Assembly: GCA_942491665.1 (NCBI GenBank)
Contig: CALOBR010000005.1
Span: forward strand, 248,001 to 312,000
Direction: 5' to 3'
Length of the DNA: 64,000 nt
Source of the DNA: CAVQGZ01 sp942491665
GTDB lineage: Bacteria; Actinomycetota; Actinomycetes; Jiangellales; Jiangellaceae
The position numbers and the translations under genes are program-made. The notes below the pieces were generated by a model. That model ran no database searches. It had not been told where the DNA came from and saw only the letters and a list, made by a program, of their open reading frames with translations. This document shows positions 45,979 through 64,000 of this stretch, piece by piece; within the stretch, counting starts at the first letter, position 1, and each line of letters starts with the position of its first letter.

Positions 45979-47700
45979 ATGACGGAAACGGCCCTGCCCA
46001 CTACTGGTCACATCGGTGGCGGCGGACTCGATCTCGACACCCTCGACCTCATGCTCGAGGCGCTCACCGACTTCGTCGCCGCCGGCATGGACGACGACCG
46101 GATGCTGCAGCTCGACCATGACGACGTCTGCCCGGAGGACCTCGTCCGGGCCATGCAGAGCGACGAGCTGGGAGTCCAGCTCGTCTTTCTGCCCGAGGAG
46201 TACGGCGGGATGGGTGGGGGCGCGTTCGACATCTACCGCGTCTGCGAGCGGATGGGCCGCATCGACATCGGGCTGGCCACCTCTGTTCTCGCGACGTTCC
46301 TCGGCTCCGACCCCATCCTCGTCGGGGCGACCGAGGAGCAGCGCGCGCACTGGATGGGCCGCATCGCCGAGGAAGGCATCCTCTTCGCCTACGGCGCGAC
46401 CGAGCCCGAGGCAGGCAGCGACCTCGGCTCGCTGACCACGACCGCGGTGGCCAAGCGGGACGACGACGGCACCATCACGCACTACGTGATCAACGGGCGC
46501 AAGCAGTGGATCAGCAACGGAGGAATCGCCGACGCCACCACGATCCTGGCGCTGACCGACGGCGGGCCGACCTGGTTCGTGGTCGAGAACAAGAGCACGC
46601 CCGGCTTCGAGGCCGCTCCGCACGAGGACAAGCACGGCATCCGCCTGTCCAACACCTGCGCACTCTTCCTGGACGACGTCGAGGTGCCGGTCGGCAACCT
46701 GGTCGGCGGAGTCGAGGGCCAAGGCCTCGTCCAAGCGCAGCAGGTGTTCGGCTACACGCGACTCATGGTCGCGGCGTTCGGTCTAGGTGGCGGCTGGGAA
46801 GCCCTCGACCGGGCCATCACCTACTCGGTCAACCGCATCCAGGGCGGCGCCCCGCTGTCACAGAAGCAGGGCCTGACCCACAAGCTGATCATTCCCCATC
46901 TGGTGCGACTCGAGGCCGCGCGCTCCTACATCGAAGAGACCGCCACCCGCATCGACAACGGCGAGGGCGAGAACGGTGCCCTCAACACAGAGGGCGCCAT
47001 CGCCAAGTACCTCGCCACCGAGTGGGGCAACTCCGCCGCCGAGGCGTCCATCCAGGTACACGGCGGCTACGGCTACACGCGTCCCTACATCGTGGAGAAG
47101 ATCAAGCGCGACGTGCGCATCACCTGCATCTACGAGGGCACCTCGGAGATCATGGAGATGACCATCGGCCGCGACCGCTGGCAGCACCACCTGAAGACCA
47201 AGGGCGACTACTACCACGTGCAGGCGGCCGAGCTTCGCCACCTGCACGCCGCGCACCCGACGATCGGCGCGGACGTCGCCGCACTCGCCACCGACGCCCT
47301 CGCAGGGGTGTTCGCCGCCGCTCAGACCGGACGGCTCACCCGCAACCAGCACATCCTCTTCCGCCTCGGCGAGCTCGCCGCGATGGTGGAGGCCGCAGGT
47401 TCACTGTGTCGTCGTGCCGCCGCCAAGGCCGACGAGACGATCTCACCGAAGGCCGACAAGCGGTTCTCCGCCCAGACCATGGCCACCATCAGCCGCGTCT
47501 ACGCCCGCGAGACCGCTCTGAAGGTGGCTGACGACGGGGTGCGCTGGGTGGCCGGCGGCGCCGCGGTGGCCGGGGTCGACGGCGCCGAGCTGGCGCGCAC
47601 ACTGGCCGCGACGCTGAACATCGACGAGATCAGGGCCGCGCAAGCCGGACTGATCGCCGACATGGACGCGATCTCCGCCGCCATCTACGACAACGCCTGA
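45979..47700 (+). CDS. Long acyl-CoA (or acyl-ACP) dehydrogenase
   Basis: Acyl-CoA dehydrogenase family protein of 573 residues, some 190 longer than the 380-residue enzyme at 7.6 kb. Typical motifs are LPEEYGGMGGG, FAYGATEPEAGSDLGSLTTT, YVINGRKQWISNGGIAD and the catalytic Glu in CIYEGTSEIMEMTIGRD. The C-terminal extension (about residues 420-573) is an Ala-rich helical domain, as in very-long-chain-type enzymes. It sits between etfD and the synthase, 12 bp before the latter, so its substrate is probably connected to the synthase product, as CoA or ACP thioester. Direction, oxidation to ETF, follows from the family. Confidence 0.9.
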   Translation: MTETALPTTGHIGGGGLDLDTLDLMLEALTDFVAAGMDDDRMLQLDHDDVCPEDLVRAMQSDELGVQLVFLPEEYGGMGGGAFDIYRVCERMGRIDIGLATSVLATFLGSDPILVGATEEQRAHWMGRIAEEGILFAYGATEPEAGSDLGSLTTTAVAKRDDDGTITHYVINGRKQWISNGGIADATTILALTDGGPTWFVVENKSTPGFEAAPHEDKHGIRLSNTCALFLDDVEVPVGNLVGGVEGQGLVQAQQVFGYTRLMVAAFGLGGGWEALDRAITYSVNRIQGGAPLSQKQGLTHKLIIPHLVRLEAARSYIEETATRIDNGEGENGALNTEGAIAKYLATEWGNSAAEASIQVHGGYGYTRPYIVEKIKRDVRITCIYEGTSEIMEMTIGRDRWQHHLKTKGDYYHVQAAELRHLHAAHPTIGADVAALATDALAGVFAAAQTGRLTRNQHILFRLGELAAMVEAAGSLCRRAAAKADETISPKADKRFSAQTMATISRVYARETALKVADDGVRWVAGGAAVAGVDGAELARTLAATLNIDEIRAAQAGLIADMDAISAAIYDNA

Positions 47701-47712
47701 GGATCCCCACAG

Positions 47713-57438
<9,726 letters not shown>

Positions 57439-57449
57439 AAGGAGAACGG

Positions 57450-60400
57450 GTGACATCCATCAAGCGGCTGGCCATCGTCAACCGCGGGGAGCCGGCCATG
57501 CGCCTGCTCGCCGCCGTGTCGGAGCTCAACCTGGAGCGTGACGCGGATGAGCGCATCACCGTCATCGCGCTCTACACCGACACGGACGCGTCATCGTGGT
57601 TCGTGCGACAGGCCGACGAGGCCGTGTACCTGGGCACCGCCACCTTCGAAGACCCCGCCGATGGGCACCGCAAGGTGCGCTACCTCGACGAAGACACCCT
57701 CATGACCGCGCTGACCGAGGCCAACGTCGACGCGGTCTGGGTCGGCTGGGGCTTCGTCTCCGAGCGCGCCTCGTTCGCCCAGCGCTGCGAGGACGCCGGC
57801 ATCACCTTCATCGGACCCAGCGCGGCAACGATCCGTCGCCTGGGCGACAAGGTCACGTCCAAGCGGATTGCCGAGGAGGCCGACGTCCCGGTCGTGCCGT
57901 GGAACGGGGGTCCCGTCGAGAGCGTCGAGGAGGCTCTCGAGCACGGGGAGCGCCTCGGCTATCCCGTGGTGCTCAAGGCATCGTCCGGCGGCGGGGGCCG
58001 CGGCATCCGGGTCGTGCGCGAGCCGGCCGACATGGAGGCCGCGCTGGAGTCGGCCCGCTCGGAGGCACAGCTGGCCTTCGGCGACCCGACCGTGTTCATG
58101 GAGGAGTTTCTGCCGGCAGCACGCCACGTCGAGGTGCAGGTGATCGCGGACGGTCAGGGGGCCACGTGGGCCGTCGGCGTGCGCGACTGCAGCGTGCAGC
58201 GACGCAACCAGAAGGTGCTGGAAGAGTCGTCCTCCACCGCTCTCACGCCGGAGAAGGAGCAGGAGATCCGCGACGCGGCCGTCCGGCTCGCCGAGGCAAG
58301 CAGCTACCGCAACGCCGGCACCGTGGAATTCTTGGTCGACCCCGACGGCGGCCGCTTCTTGTTCATGGAGGTCAACACCCGCCTGCAGGTCGAGCACCCC
58401 GTCACCGAGGCCACGACCGGCCTCGACCTGGTGAAGATGCAGATCCGCGTCGCCGAGGGTGGCCGCCTGACCGGCGAGCCGCCGGCCGTCTTCGGCCACG
58501 CCATCGAGGCTCGCCTGAACGCCGAGGACCCGGAGCAGGACTTCTCCCCGGCTCCCGGCCTCGTGTCGATGTGGCGTCCGCCGCAGGGCCCCGGGGTGCG
58601 AGTCGATTCCGGCATCCGGCAGGGCGACGTCATCGCCTCGGAGTTCGACTCCATGATCGCCAAGGTGATCGCCTGGGGTTCCACCCGCGAGGAGGCCATC
58701 GCACGCTTGGCCCGTGGGCTGTCCCAGTCCGTCGTCGTCGTCGAGGGTGGCACGACCAACAAGTCGTTCCTGCTCGACCTGCTCTCACGGCCGGAGGTGC
58801 TCTCCGGCGACGTCGACAACCGCTGGCTCGACCGGATGACTGCCGTCGGCGGGCACATCCTCGACCCCGATCCTCTTGCGCTGCTCGTGGCAGCGGTCGA
58901 GGCGTACAACGCCGAGCATGAGGCGGCGCAGACCGTGTTCTTGAGCCAGGCGGCCAAGGCTCGCCCGGAGGTACCCGACGAGGTCGGGCACACCGTCGTG
59001 CTGCGCTACCGGAACGAGCCCTACCGCCTGCAGGTGTTCTGCACCTCTCCTGGCAACTACCGCGTTGTCTCCGACGGTGACGTCGCCGATCTGCGCGTGC
59101 AGTACGTCAACAAGTTCCAGCGTGTCGTCACCGCCAACGGTCGCCGCTACCGCATCGTCTCCGTGAGCAAGGGACCGGTCACCCGCGTCGAGGTCGAGGG
59201 AACCTCGCACCTCGTGCTGCGCGACGACGGTGGTGTCGTGCGGGCCAATGGTCCCGCGTTCGTGGTGAGCATCCTGGTCGAACCGGGTCAGGAGGTTGCC
59301 GAGGGCGACCCCATCATCGTGCTGGAGAGCATGAAGATGGCCTCGACGATGGCTGCGCCGTTCAGCGGCGTGGTGGCCCGCGTCGACGTGACGGAGAAGG
59401 CCCAGGTAGACGCCGGCGCTGCGCTGATGCGCATCAAGGCCAACGAGGGCGAGGAGACGGCCCCGGCCACCACGCGGGTCTCGCTGGCCGGGTTCGAATC
59501 CCAGGCCACATCAGTCGCAACCGGCTGCGGGCCGGTCTACGGCGCTCTGCAGACCTACTTGTTGGGCTACGACCTTGACCCTGGCGCACCGAAGCGACTG
59601 ATGGCGCAGCAGAAGGCGCTGCAGTCGCACTGCGCGCCAGACGACCCCGCGCTGCTCGAGTGCGAGAACCAGTTTCTCGACCTGTTCACCGAGATCGCGG
59701 CCATGTACCGACCACGCCCAGCCGACGGGCTCGAAGACGCGCTCGTCACCAGCACTCAGGAGTACCTGCTCAGTTACCTGCAGTGGCTCGACCCCGAACG
59801 CGCCGGTCTGCCGGATGAGTTCACCGAGCGCCTCGAGCGCGCGCTGGCCCGCTACGGCGTCGACAGCGCCGAGCGCAGCCCAGCCACCGAGGCCGCAGTC
59901 GTCTGGATGTTCCGGTCGTTCAGCCGAGTGGGGGCCCTCGCCCCGGTCGTCACGACGATCCTGACCCGCTGGCTCGACAACGCCGACGCGCTGCGCGTCA
60001 GCGCAGGCTCGGGCCTACGGGGTCGGCTCGACCACCTCGCCGCGGCCACCGGCGGGCGGCACCAGGTGATCTCCGACCTGGCTCGCGACGTCCGCTTCCG
60101 CTTCGTCGACGAGCCGCAGATGCAGGCACGCACCGACGAGGTCGTCGCCGAGATGGACGCCCGTCTCGACGCGCTCGTCGCCGACCCCGACGGCGAGGAC
60201 GCTGCGGAGAACATGGCCGAGCTCGTGGCCTGTCCACAGCCGCTGCGCGGGACGATGCTGCGCCGCTGGCAGGCCACGGACGACCAGCAGACCCGTTCGT
60301 CCCTGCTGGAGGTGCATGCGCGACGGTTCTTCCGTACGCGCAACCTGCACGACTTCAGCGTCGCGGCCTACGACAGACACCTGGTGGCTCGGGCGGACTA

Positions 60401-63008
60401 CGAGCACGACGACCTCAAGGTGCACCTGGCTGTCGCGTACACCGAGCTGTCGGGCCTGCCCGACCTGTGCCAGGCGCTGCGCTCGGCGGTGACCGACGTC
60501 CCGGCCGAGCGCGAGCTCGTGGTCGAGGTCGTGGCGTGGCGAGGCGGGACGCACCCCGACGCCGACGATATGTCCGCCGAGCTGTCGAGCATGCTGGACT
60601 CCTGCGACCTCGGTCGTGCGGTGCACCGCTTCGACGTGACACTGACCCATACCGGCGGGGATCTGCCTGAGCACCTGCGTACGCAGCACTTCACGTTCCG
60701 TCCGAGCGAGGACGGCTCGTACGTCGAAGACATGCTCTACCGCAACCTGCACCCGATGCTGGCCAAACGGTTCGACCTGTGGCGGCTGTCTAACTTCGCC
60801 CTGGAACGTCTCGCCTCTCCCGAGGACGTCTACCTGTTCCTCGGCCGAGCCCACGACAACCCGAAGGACGAGCGGCTCTTCGCCGTGGGCGAGGTGCGTG
60901 ACCTGGCTCCGTCGCCGGACAGCGACGGCGGGGCAACGCACTACCCCGCCCTGGAGCGCGTCGGCCTGACCGCATTGGCAGCCATGCGGGCAGCCCTGTC
61001 GGACTACCCGGCCCGGCGACGTCCGTCCGGCAACCGGCTCGTGCTCTACGTACGCCCCCCCTTCGACATCCCCCGCGCGGAGTGGCCGCAGATGGCTCGG
61101 CGCTTCGCCCCGCTGGCGGCCGGCACTGGGCTGGAGAAGCTCGTCATGCGGGTCAACATCCCGTCGGCGGTCGGCGAGATGGACAAGGCCGTCCTGCACG
61201 TGGAGGGCACCACCGGACAAGGCGTCACCGTGCGTATGCGTGAGGTGGGCGACCAGCCGATTCGCCCACTCACCCCCTACCGGCAGAAGGTGCTCATCGC
61301 GCAGCGCTTCGGGGTCCCCTACCCCTACGAGCTGATCCGCATGCTGGCACCTCGGCCGGGTGCCCAGGCCGACTTCCCCGACGGCAAGTTCGTCGAGCAC
61401 GACCTGGACGCCGACGGCGCCATCATCGAGGTGGGCACACGCGAGCTCGGCGCCAACACCGCCAACATCGTGTTCGGGCTCATCACCAACTACACCGAGA
61501 CGGTCCCCGAGGGGATGACGCGGGTGGCGATCCTGGGAGACCCCACCACCGGTCTCGGCAACCTGGCCGAGGACGAGTGCCGACGCATCATCGCCGCCCT
61601 CGACCTGGCCGAAGAGCTCAACGTGCCCGCGGAGTGGTTCGCCGTCTCGTCCGGCGCCCGCATCGCAATGGACTCCGGCAGCGAGAACATGGACTGGATC
61701 TCGGCGGTGCTGCGCCGCATCATCGAGTACACCCAGCGTGGCAACGAGCTCAACGTCGTGGTTACCGGCATCAACGTCGGTGCTCAGCCGTACTGGAACT
61801 CTGAGGCCACGATGCTCATGCACACCAAGGGCATCCTCGTCATGACCCCGAGCAGCGCCATGGTGCTCACGGGCAAGCAGGCGCTGGACTTCTCCGGTGG
61901 CGTGTCGGCCGACGACAACTTCGGCATCGGCGGCTACGACCACATCATGGGCGTCAACGGTCAGGCCCAGTACTGGGCCCCGACGGTGGCCGCGGCCTGC
62001 CGACTGCTGCTGCGCCACTACGACCACGCCTACGTTGTGCCCGGCGAGCGCTTCCCACGCCGTCGCGCCACTGTCGACTCCGCCGACCGGGACGTGCGGA
62101 CGTCGCCGCACGAGCCGGTGCCCGGGTCGGACTTCGCCGTCGTGGGCGATGTCTTCTCGAATGAGAAGAACGCCGAGCGCAAGAAGCCGTTCGACATCCG
62201 TTCGGTGATGCGTGCCGTCTCCGACACCGACAACGAGCCGCTTGAGCGCTGGAAAGACTGGCGCGAGGCCGAGATCTCGATCGTGTGGGACACGACCGTC
62301 GGCGGTATCCCCGTCGCGATGCTGGGCCTGGAGTCGCGCACGCTGGCCCGTCGCGGGTACGTACCCGGTGACGGACCGACGACGTTCACCTCCGGAACGC
62401 TGTTCCCGCTGTCGTCACGCAAGACGGCGCGAGCCATCAACGCCGCGAGCGGCAACCGGCCCCTCGTGGTGCTGGCCAACCTGTCCGGGTTCGACGGGTC
62501 GCCGGAATCGATGCGTCGCTGGCAGCTGGAGTACGGCGCCGAGATCGGCCGGGCCATCACGAACTTCGACGGTCCGATCGTGTTCGTCGTCGTCTCGCGC
62601 TACCACGGCGGAGCGTTCGTCGTGTTCTCCAAGAAGCTCAACGACAACATGACGGTCGCCGCTGTCGAGGGCTCGTTCGCCTCAGTGATCGGTGGGGCTC
62701 CTGCCGCCGCGACGGTGTTCGCCCGCGACGTCAAGGTGCGCACCGAGAGCGACCCCCGCGTCGTCGCGATGCGCGAGCAGGTCGCCGCCGCGGCACCCGA
62801 CGACGTCGCTGCGCTGCGGGCCGAGATGTCGGCGCTCACCGAGCAGGTGCGTTCGGAGAAGCTGGGCGAGGTGGCTGGCGAGTTCGACTCGATCCACACG
62901 ATCCAGCGTGCGCAGCGGGTGGGGTCGGTCGACGCGATCATCCCCGCCGACAAGCTGCGGCCCTGGGTGATCGAGGCCCTCGAGCGCGGGATGGCGCAGT
63001 TCGACTGA
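57450..63008 (+). CDS. Single-chain acyl-CoA carboxylase (BC-BCCP-CT, eukaryote-like order)
   Basis: Biotin-dependent carboxylase of 1,852 residues holding all parts of an acetyl/acyl-CoA carboxylase in one chain. The biotin carboxylase domain (about 1-450) shows the ATP-grasp loop KASSGGGGRGIRVV and FMEVNTRLQVEHPVTE. The biotinyl domain has the biotin lysine K629 in LESMKMAS. A 500-residue central region with no known motif follows, then the carboxyltransferase (about 1150-1852): SSGARIAMDSGSENMDW, VTGINVGAQPYWNSEATM, GGYDHIMGVNG, LANLSGFDGSPESMRR and FVVVSRYHGGAFVVFSK. This order with a large central region is as in eukaryotic ACC; a multidomain carboxylase has been described in Saccharopolyspora. 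GTG 57450 has AAGGAG (57439-57444), 11 bp after the synthase stop. Confidence 0.93.
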   Translation: MTSIKRLAIVNRGEPAMRLLAAVSELNLERDADERITVIALYTDTDASSWFVRQADEAVYLGTATFEDPADGHRKVRYLDEDTLMTALTEANVDAVWVGWGFVSERASFAQRCEDAGITFIGPSAATIRRLGDKVTSKRIAEEADVPVVPWNGGPVESVEEALEHGERLGYPVVLKASSGGGGRGIRVVREPADMEAALESARSEAQLAFGDPTVFMEEFLPAARHVEVQVIADGQGATWAVGVRDCSVQRRNQKVLEESSSTALTPEKEQEIRDAAVRLAEASSYRNAGTVEFLVDPDGGRFLFMEVNTRLQVEHPVTEATTGLDLVKMQIRVAEGGRLTGEPPAVFGHAIEARLNAEDPEQDFSPAPGLVSMWRPPQGPGVRVDSGIRQGDVIASEFDSMIAKVIAWGSTREEAIARLARGLSQSVVVVEGGTTNKSFLLDLLSRPEVLSGDVDNRWLDRMTAVGGHILDPDPLALLVAAVEAYNAEHEAAQTVFLSQAAKARPEVPDEVGHTVVLRYRNEPYRLQVFCTSPGNYRVVSDGDVADLRVQYVNKFQRVVTANGRRYRIVSVSKGPVTRVEVEGTSHLVLRDDGGVVRANGPAFVVSILVEPGQEVAEGDPIIVLESMKMASTMAAPFSGVVARVDVTEKAQVDAGAALMRIKANEGEETAPATTRVSLAGFESQATSVATGCGPVYGALQTYLLGYDLDPGAPKRLMAQQKALQSHCAPDDPALLECENQFLDLFTEIAAMYRPRPADGLEDALVTSTQEYLLSYLQWLDPERAGLPDEFTERLERALARYGVDSAERSPATEAAVVWMFRSFSRVGALAPVVTTILTRWLDNADALRVSAGSGLRGRLDHLAAATGGRHQVISDLARDVRFRFVDEPQMQARTDEVVAEMDARLDALVADPDGEDAAENMAELVACPQPLRGTMLRRWQATDDQQTRSSLLEVHARRFFRTRNLHDFSVAAYDRHLVARADYEHDDLKVHLAVAYTELSGLPDLCQALRSAVTDVPAERELVVEVVAWRGGTHPDADDMSAELSSMLDSCDLGRAVHRFDVTLTHTGGDLPEHLRTQHFTFRPSEDGSYVEDMLYRNLHPMLAKRFDLWRLSNFALERLASPEDVYLFLGRAHDNPKDERLFAVGEVRDLAPSPDSDGGATHYPALERVGLTALAAMRAALSDYPARRRPSGNRLVLYVRPPFDIPRAEWPQMARRFAPLAAGTGLEKLVMRVNIPSAVGEMDKAVLHVEGTTGQGVTVRMREVGDQPIRPLTPYRQKVLIAQRFGVPYPYELIRMLAPRPGAQADFPDGKFVEHDLDADGAIIEVGTRELGANTANIVFGLITNYTETVPEGMTRVAILGDPTTGLGNLAEDECRRIIAALDLAEELNVPAEWFAVSSGARIAMDSGSENMDWISAVLRRIIEYTQRGNELNVVVTGINVGAQPYWNSEATMLMHTKGILVMTPSSAMVLTGKQALDFSGGVSADDNFGIGGYDHIMGVNGQAQYWAPTVAAACRLLLRHYDHAYVVPGERFPRRRATVDSADRDVRTSPHEPVPGSDFAVVGDVFSNEKNAERKKPFDIRSVMRAVSDTDNEPLERWKDWREAEISIVWDTTVGGIPVAMLGLESRTLARRGYVPGDGPTTFTSGTLFPLSSRKTARAINAASGNRPLVVLANLSGFDGSPESMRRWQLEYGAEIGRAITNFDGPIVFVVVSRYHGGAFVVFSKKLNDNMTVAAVEGSFASVIGGAPAAATVFARDVKVRTESDPRVVAMREQVAAAAPDDVAALRAEMSALTEQVRSEKLGEVAGEFDSIHTIQRAQRVGSVDAIIPADKLRPWVIEALERGMAQFD

Positions 63009-63041
63009 CTCCTCAGACCGGACGCGGTCGTTCGGCAGCGT

Positions 63042-64000
63042 CTACAGCGTGCGCTGCCGAACGACGGCTGCGATGTCGAGCCGGCTGATAGCCCGAAGAC
63101 CGGGCAGCTGGGAGAGCATCGCCACCGCCAGCACGGCGAGCGCGGTCCAGACCGCCGTCCACGGGTTCATGTCGAGGTCGAAGGAGAAGAGGTCGGAGGA
63201 GAAGCTCGCCATGAACCCTGCTGCCACCACATAGCCCACTGCCAGACCGACCGGGATTCCGATGAAGGTGAGGAGCAGAGTCTCGATCGTGATCATCCGA
63301 CTGATCTGCTCGGCCGACACCCCGCTGGCACGCATCGTTGCCAGCTCGGCGGCCCGTTCGGCGATCGCAGCCGTGATCATGTTGAAGATGAGCGCGAAGG
63401 CCAGGACGCCACCGAGAACCAGCATCACGCCGACGAACGCGTAGAACAGCGCGAAGTACTCCTCGAACATGTCACGCAGCGCAGTGGTGCTGATCACCGC
63501 GACCACGCTCGGCTCGTCGAGCAGCCGTGCCCGCATCCGCTCGCTGGACTCGTCGGGGCCGTACTGGACGAAGGCGGAGGTGACAGCCGGCGATGCGAGC
63601 GCGCCGGGGCTCGCACCAGCCGTCTCCACCTCGTTGCGCAGCCACCCGCGGTTCGCGTAGGCGAAGGTGCCGAGTGGCTCGTCGACGAAGTCACGCACAC
63701 GCGTCTGCACTGACGCCTCAAGGGCGGGGAACGTGACTGTCACCGGGGCGCCTACCGTCAACCCGAGGACGTCTCGTGCTGCCTGACCGACGAGCAGCCC
63801 GGAGCTCGGCAGGTCGATCGGCTGACCGTCAACGCCGATGAAGCCGTGCATGGCCGTGCCGGGTTCCAGACCCTGCAGCTGCGTGGCGTACAAGTCACCC
63901 TCAGTGACCAGGGATGCGTCGAGCACGACAGCCGGCTCGGCAGCGACGACTCCGTCGACCGCGGCCAACGCGTCAATCTCGGCGTCGTTCATCGGCACCT
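63042..64000 (-). CDS. FtsX-type ABC transporter permease, C-terminal part (5' end outside window)
   Basis: The frame is open to the end of the window, so at least 319 residues of the C-terminal part of a MacB/FtsX-like permease are seen. An extracytoplasmic domain (AEPAVVLDASLVTEGDLYAT, GLLVGQAARDVLGLTVGAPV) is followed by three membrane helices: YAFVGVMLVLGGVLAFALIF, TLLLTFIGIPVGLAVGYVVA and AVWTALAVLAVAMLSQLPG. The loop AERAAELATMRASGVSAEQI is the FtsX signature that contacts the ATPase. It is convergent with the carboxylase, 33 bp away, so it is not part of that operon. Substrate unknown; lipoprotein or lipid export is common in the family. Confidence 0.88.
   Translation of the reverse strand, partial: VPMNDAEIDALAAVDGVVAAEPAVVLDASLVTEGDLYATQLQGLEPGTAMHGFIGVDGQPIDLPSSGLLVGQAARDVLGLTVGAPVTVTFPALEASVQTRVRDFVDEPLGTFAYANRGWLRNEVETAGASPGALASPAVTSAFVQYGPDESSERMRARLLDEPSVVAVISTTALRDMFEEYFALFYAFVGVMLVLGGVLAFALIFNMITAAIAERAAELATMRASGVSAEQISRMITIETLLLTFIGIPVGLAVGYVVAAGFMASFSSDLFSFDLDMNPWTAVWTALAVLAVAMLSQLPGLRAISRLDIAAVVRQRTL

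Noticed and set aside
63009..63041. Terminator hairpin between the carboxylase and the convergent permease
   Set aside because: No stable inverted repeat could be found in the 33-bp gap by eye.

Overview
This is a 64-kb, very GC-rich, gene-dense stretch of an actinomycete chromosome (Actinomycetota). The markers are a Pup ligase (PafA) end, the RNA-polymerase-binding protein RbpA, a GarA-type FHA protein, a resuscitation-promoting-factor-like transglycosylase behind a ydaO (c-di-AMP) riboswitch, many GTG starts and many 4-bp ATGA/GTGA overlaps. Several gene orders match those I remember from mycobacteria: tatA-tatC-helY-exonuclease-M24 peptidase, and pgsA / DUF881-sbp-DUF881-gcvH-garA-ftsR-nuclease-merR-gcvP. 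The separate lnt and ppm1 genes, and the riboswitch next to the transglycosylase, would fit a Micrococcales- or Propionibacteriales-like organism, but I cannot place it more finely. I see no tRNA, rRNA, CRISPR array, insertion sequence or prophage.

Layout. 1-7.6 kb: Pup ligase tail, FKBP lipoprotein, Tat translocase, Ski2-type helicase, 5'-3' exonuclease, M24 peptidase. 7.6-13 kb: acyl-CoA dehydrogenase, amidohydrolase, lipoprotein N-acyltransferase and polyprenol-phosphate mannose synthase. 13-18 kb: rbpA behind a SigR-type promoter, an MFS carrier, a glycerophosphodiesterase, DUF3097 and a TPR-like protein. 18-21 kb: a three-gene operon of a (Gly-Gly-Ala-Asp)n peptide, a JmjC-type cupin and a sucrase/ferredoxin-like protein. 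21-27 kb: riboswitch and transglycosylase, an ABC1 kinase, a HAD phosphatase, TldD/TldE. 27-38 kb (minus strand): glycine cleavage genes with their regulators, DUF881/sbp membrane proteins, a sugar-nucleotide enzyme and a phosphatidyltransferase. 38-41.7 kb: a haem N-demethylase-type protein, a flavin reductase-like protein, a phosphoesterase and a methyltransferase.

The most unusual part is 41.8-63 kb, six co-directional genes with short gaps: etfB, etfA, etfD (membrane ETF:menaquinone oxidoreductase type), a long acyl-CoA dehydrogenase, a 3,241-residue Pfa-like iterative synthase (KS-AT-KS-ACPx7-KR-DH) and a 1,852-residue single-chain acyl-CoA carboxylase with eukaryote-like domain order. 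Read together they suggest a self-contained pathway: the carboxylase supplies malonyl-CoA, the synthase builds an unreduced or partly reduced chain, and the dehydrogenase passes electrons through ETF and EtfD to the quinone pool. All seven ACP repeats carry Thr where the phosphopantetheine-bearing Ser is expected. No enoyl reductase, thioesterase or phosphopantetheinyl transferase is in the window.

Regulation. Many genes here appear to be leaderless: a TAnnnT -10 hexamer followed 6-9 nt later by GTG or ATG. In several cases the TAG/TAA stop codon of the gene before forms the TA of that hexamer.
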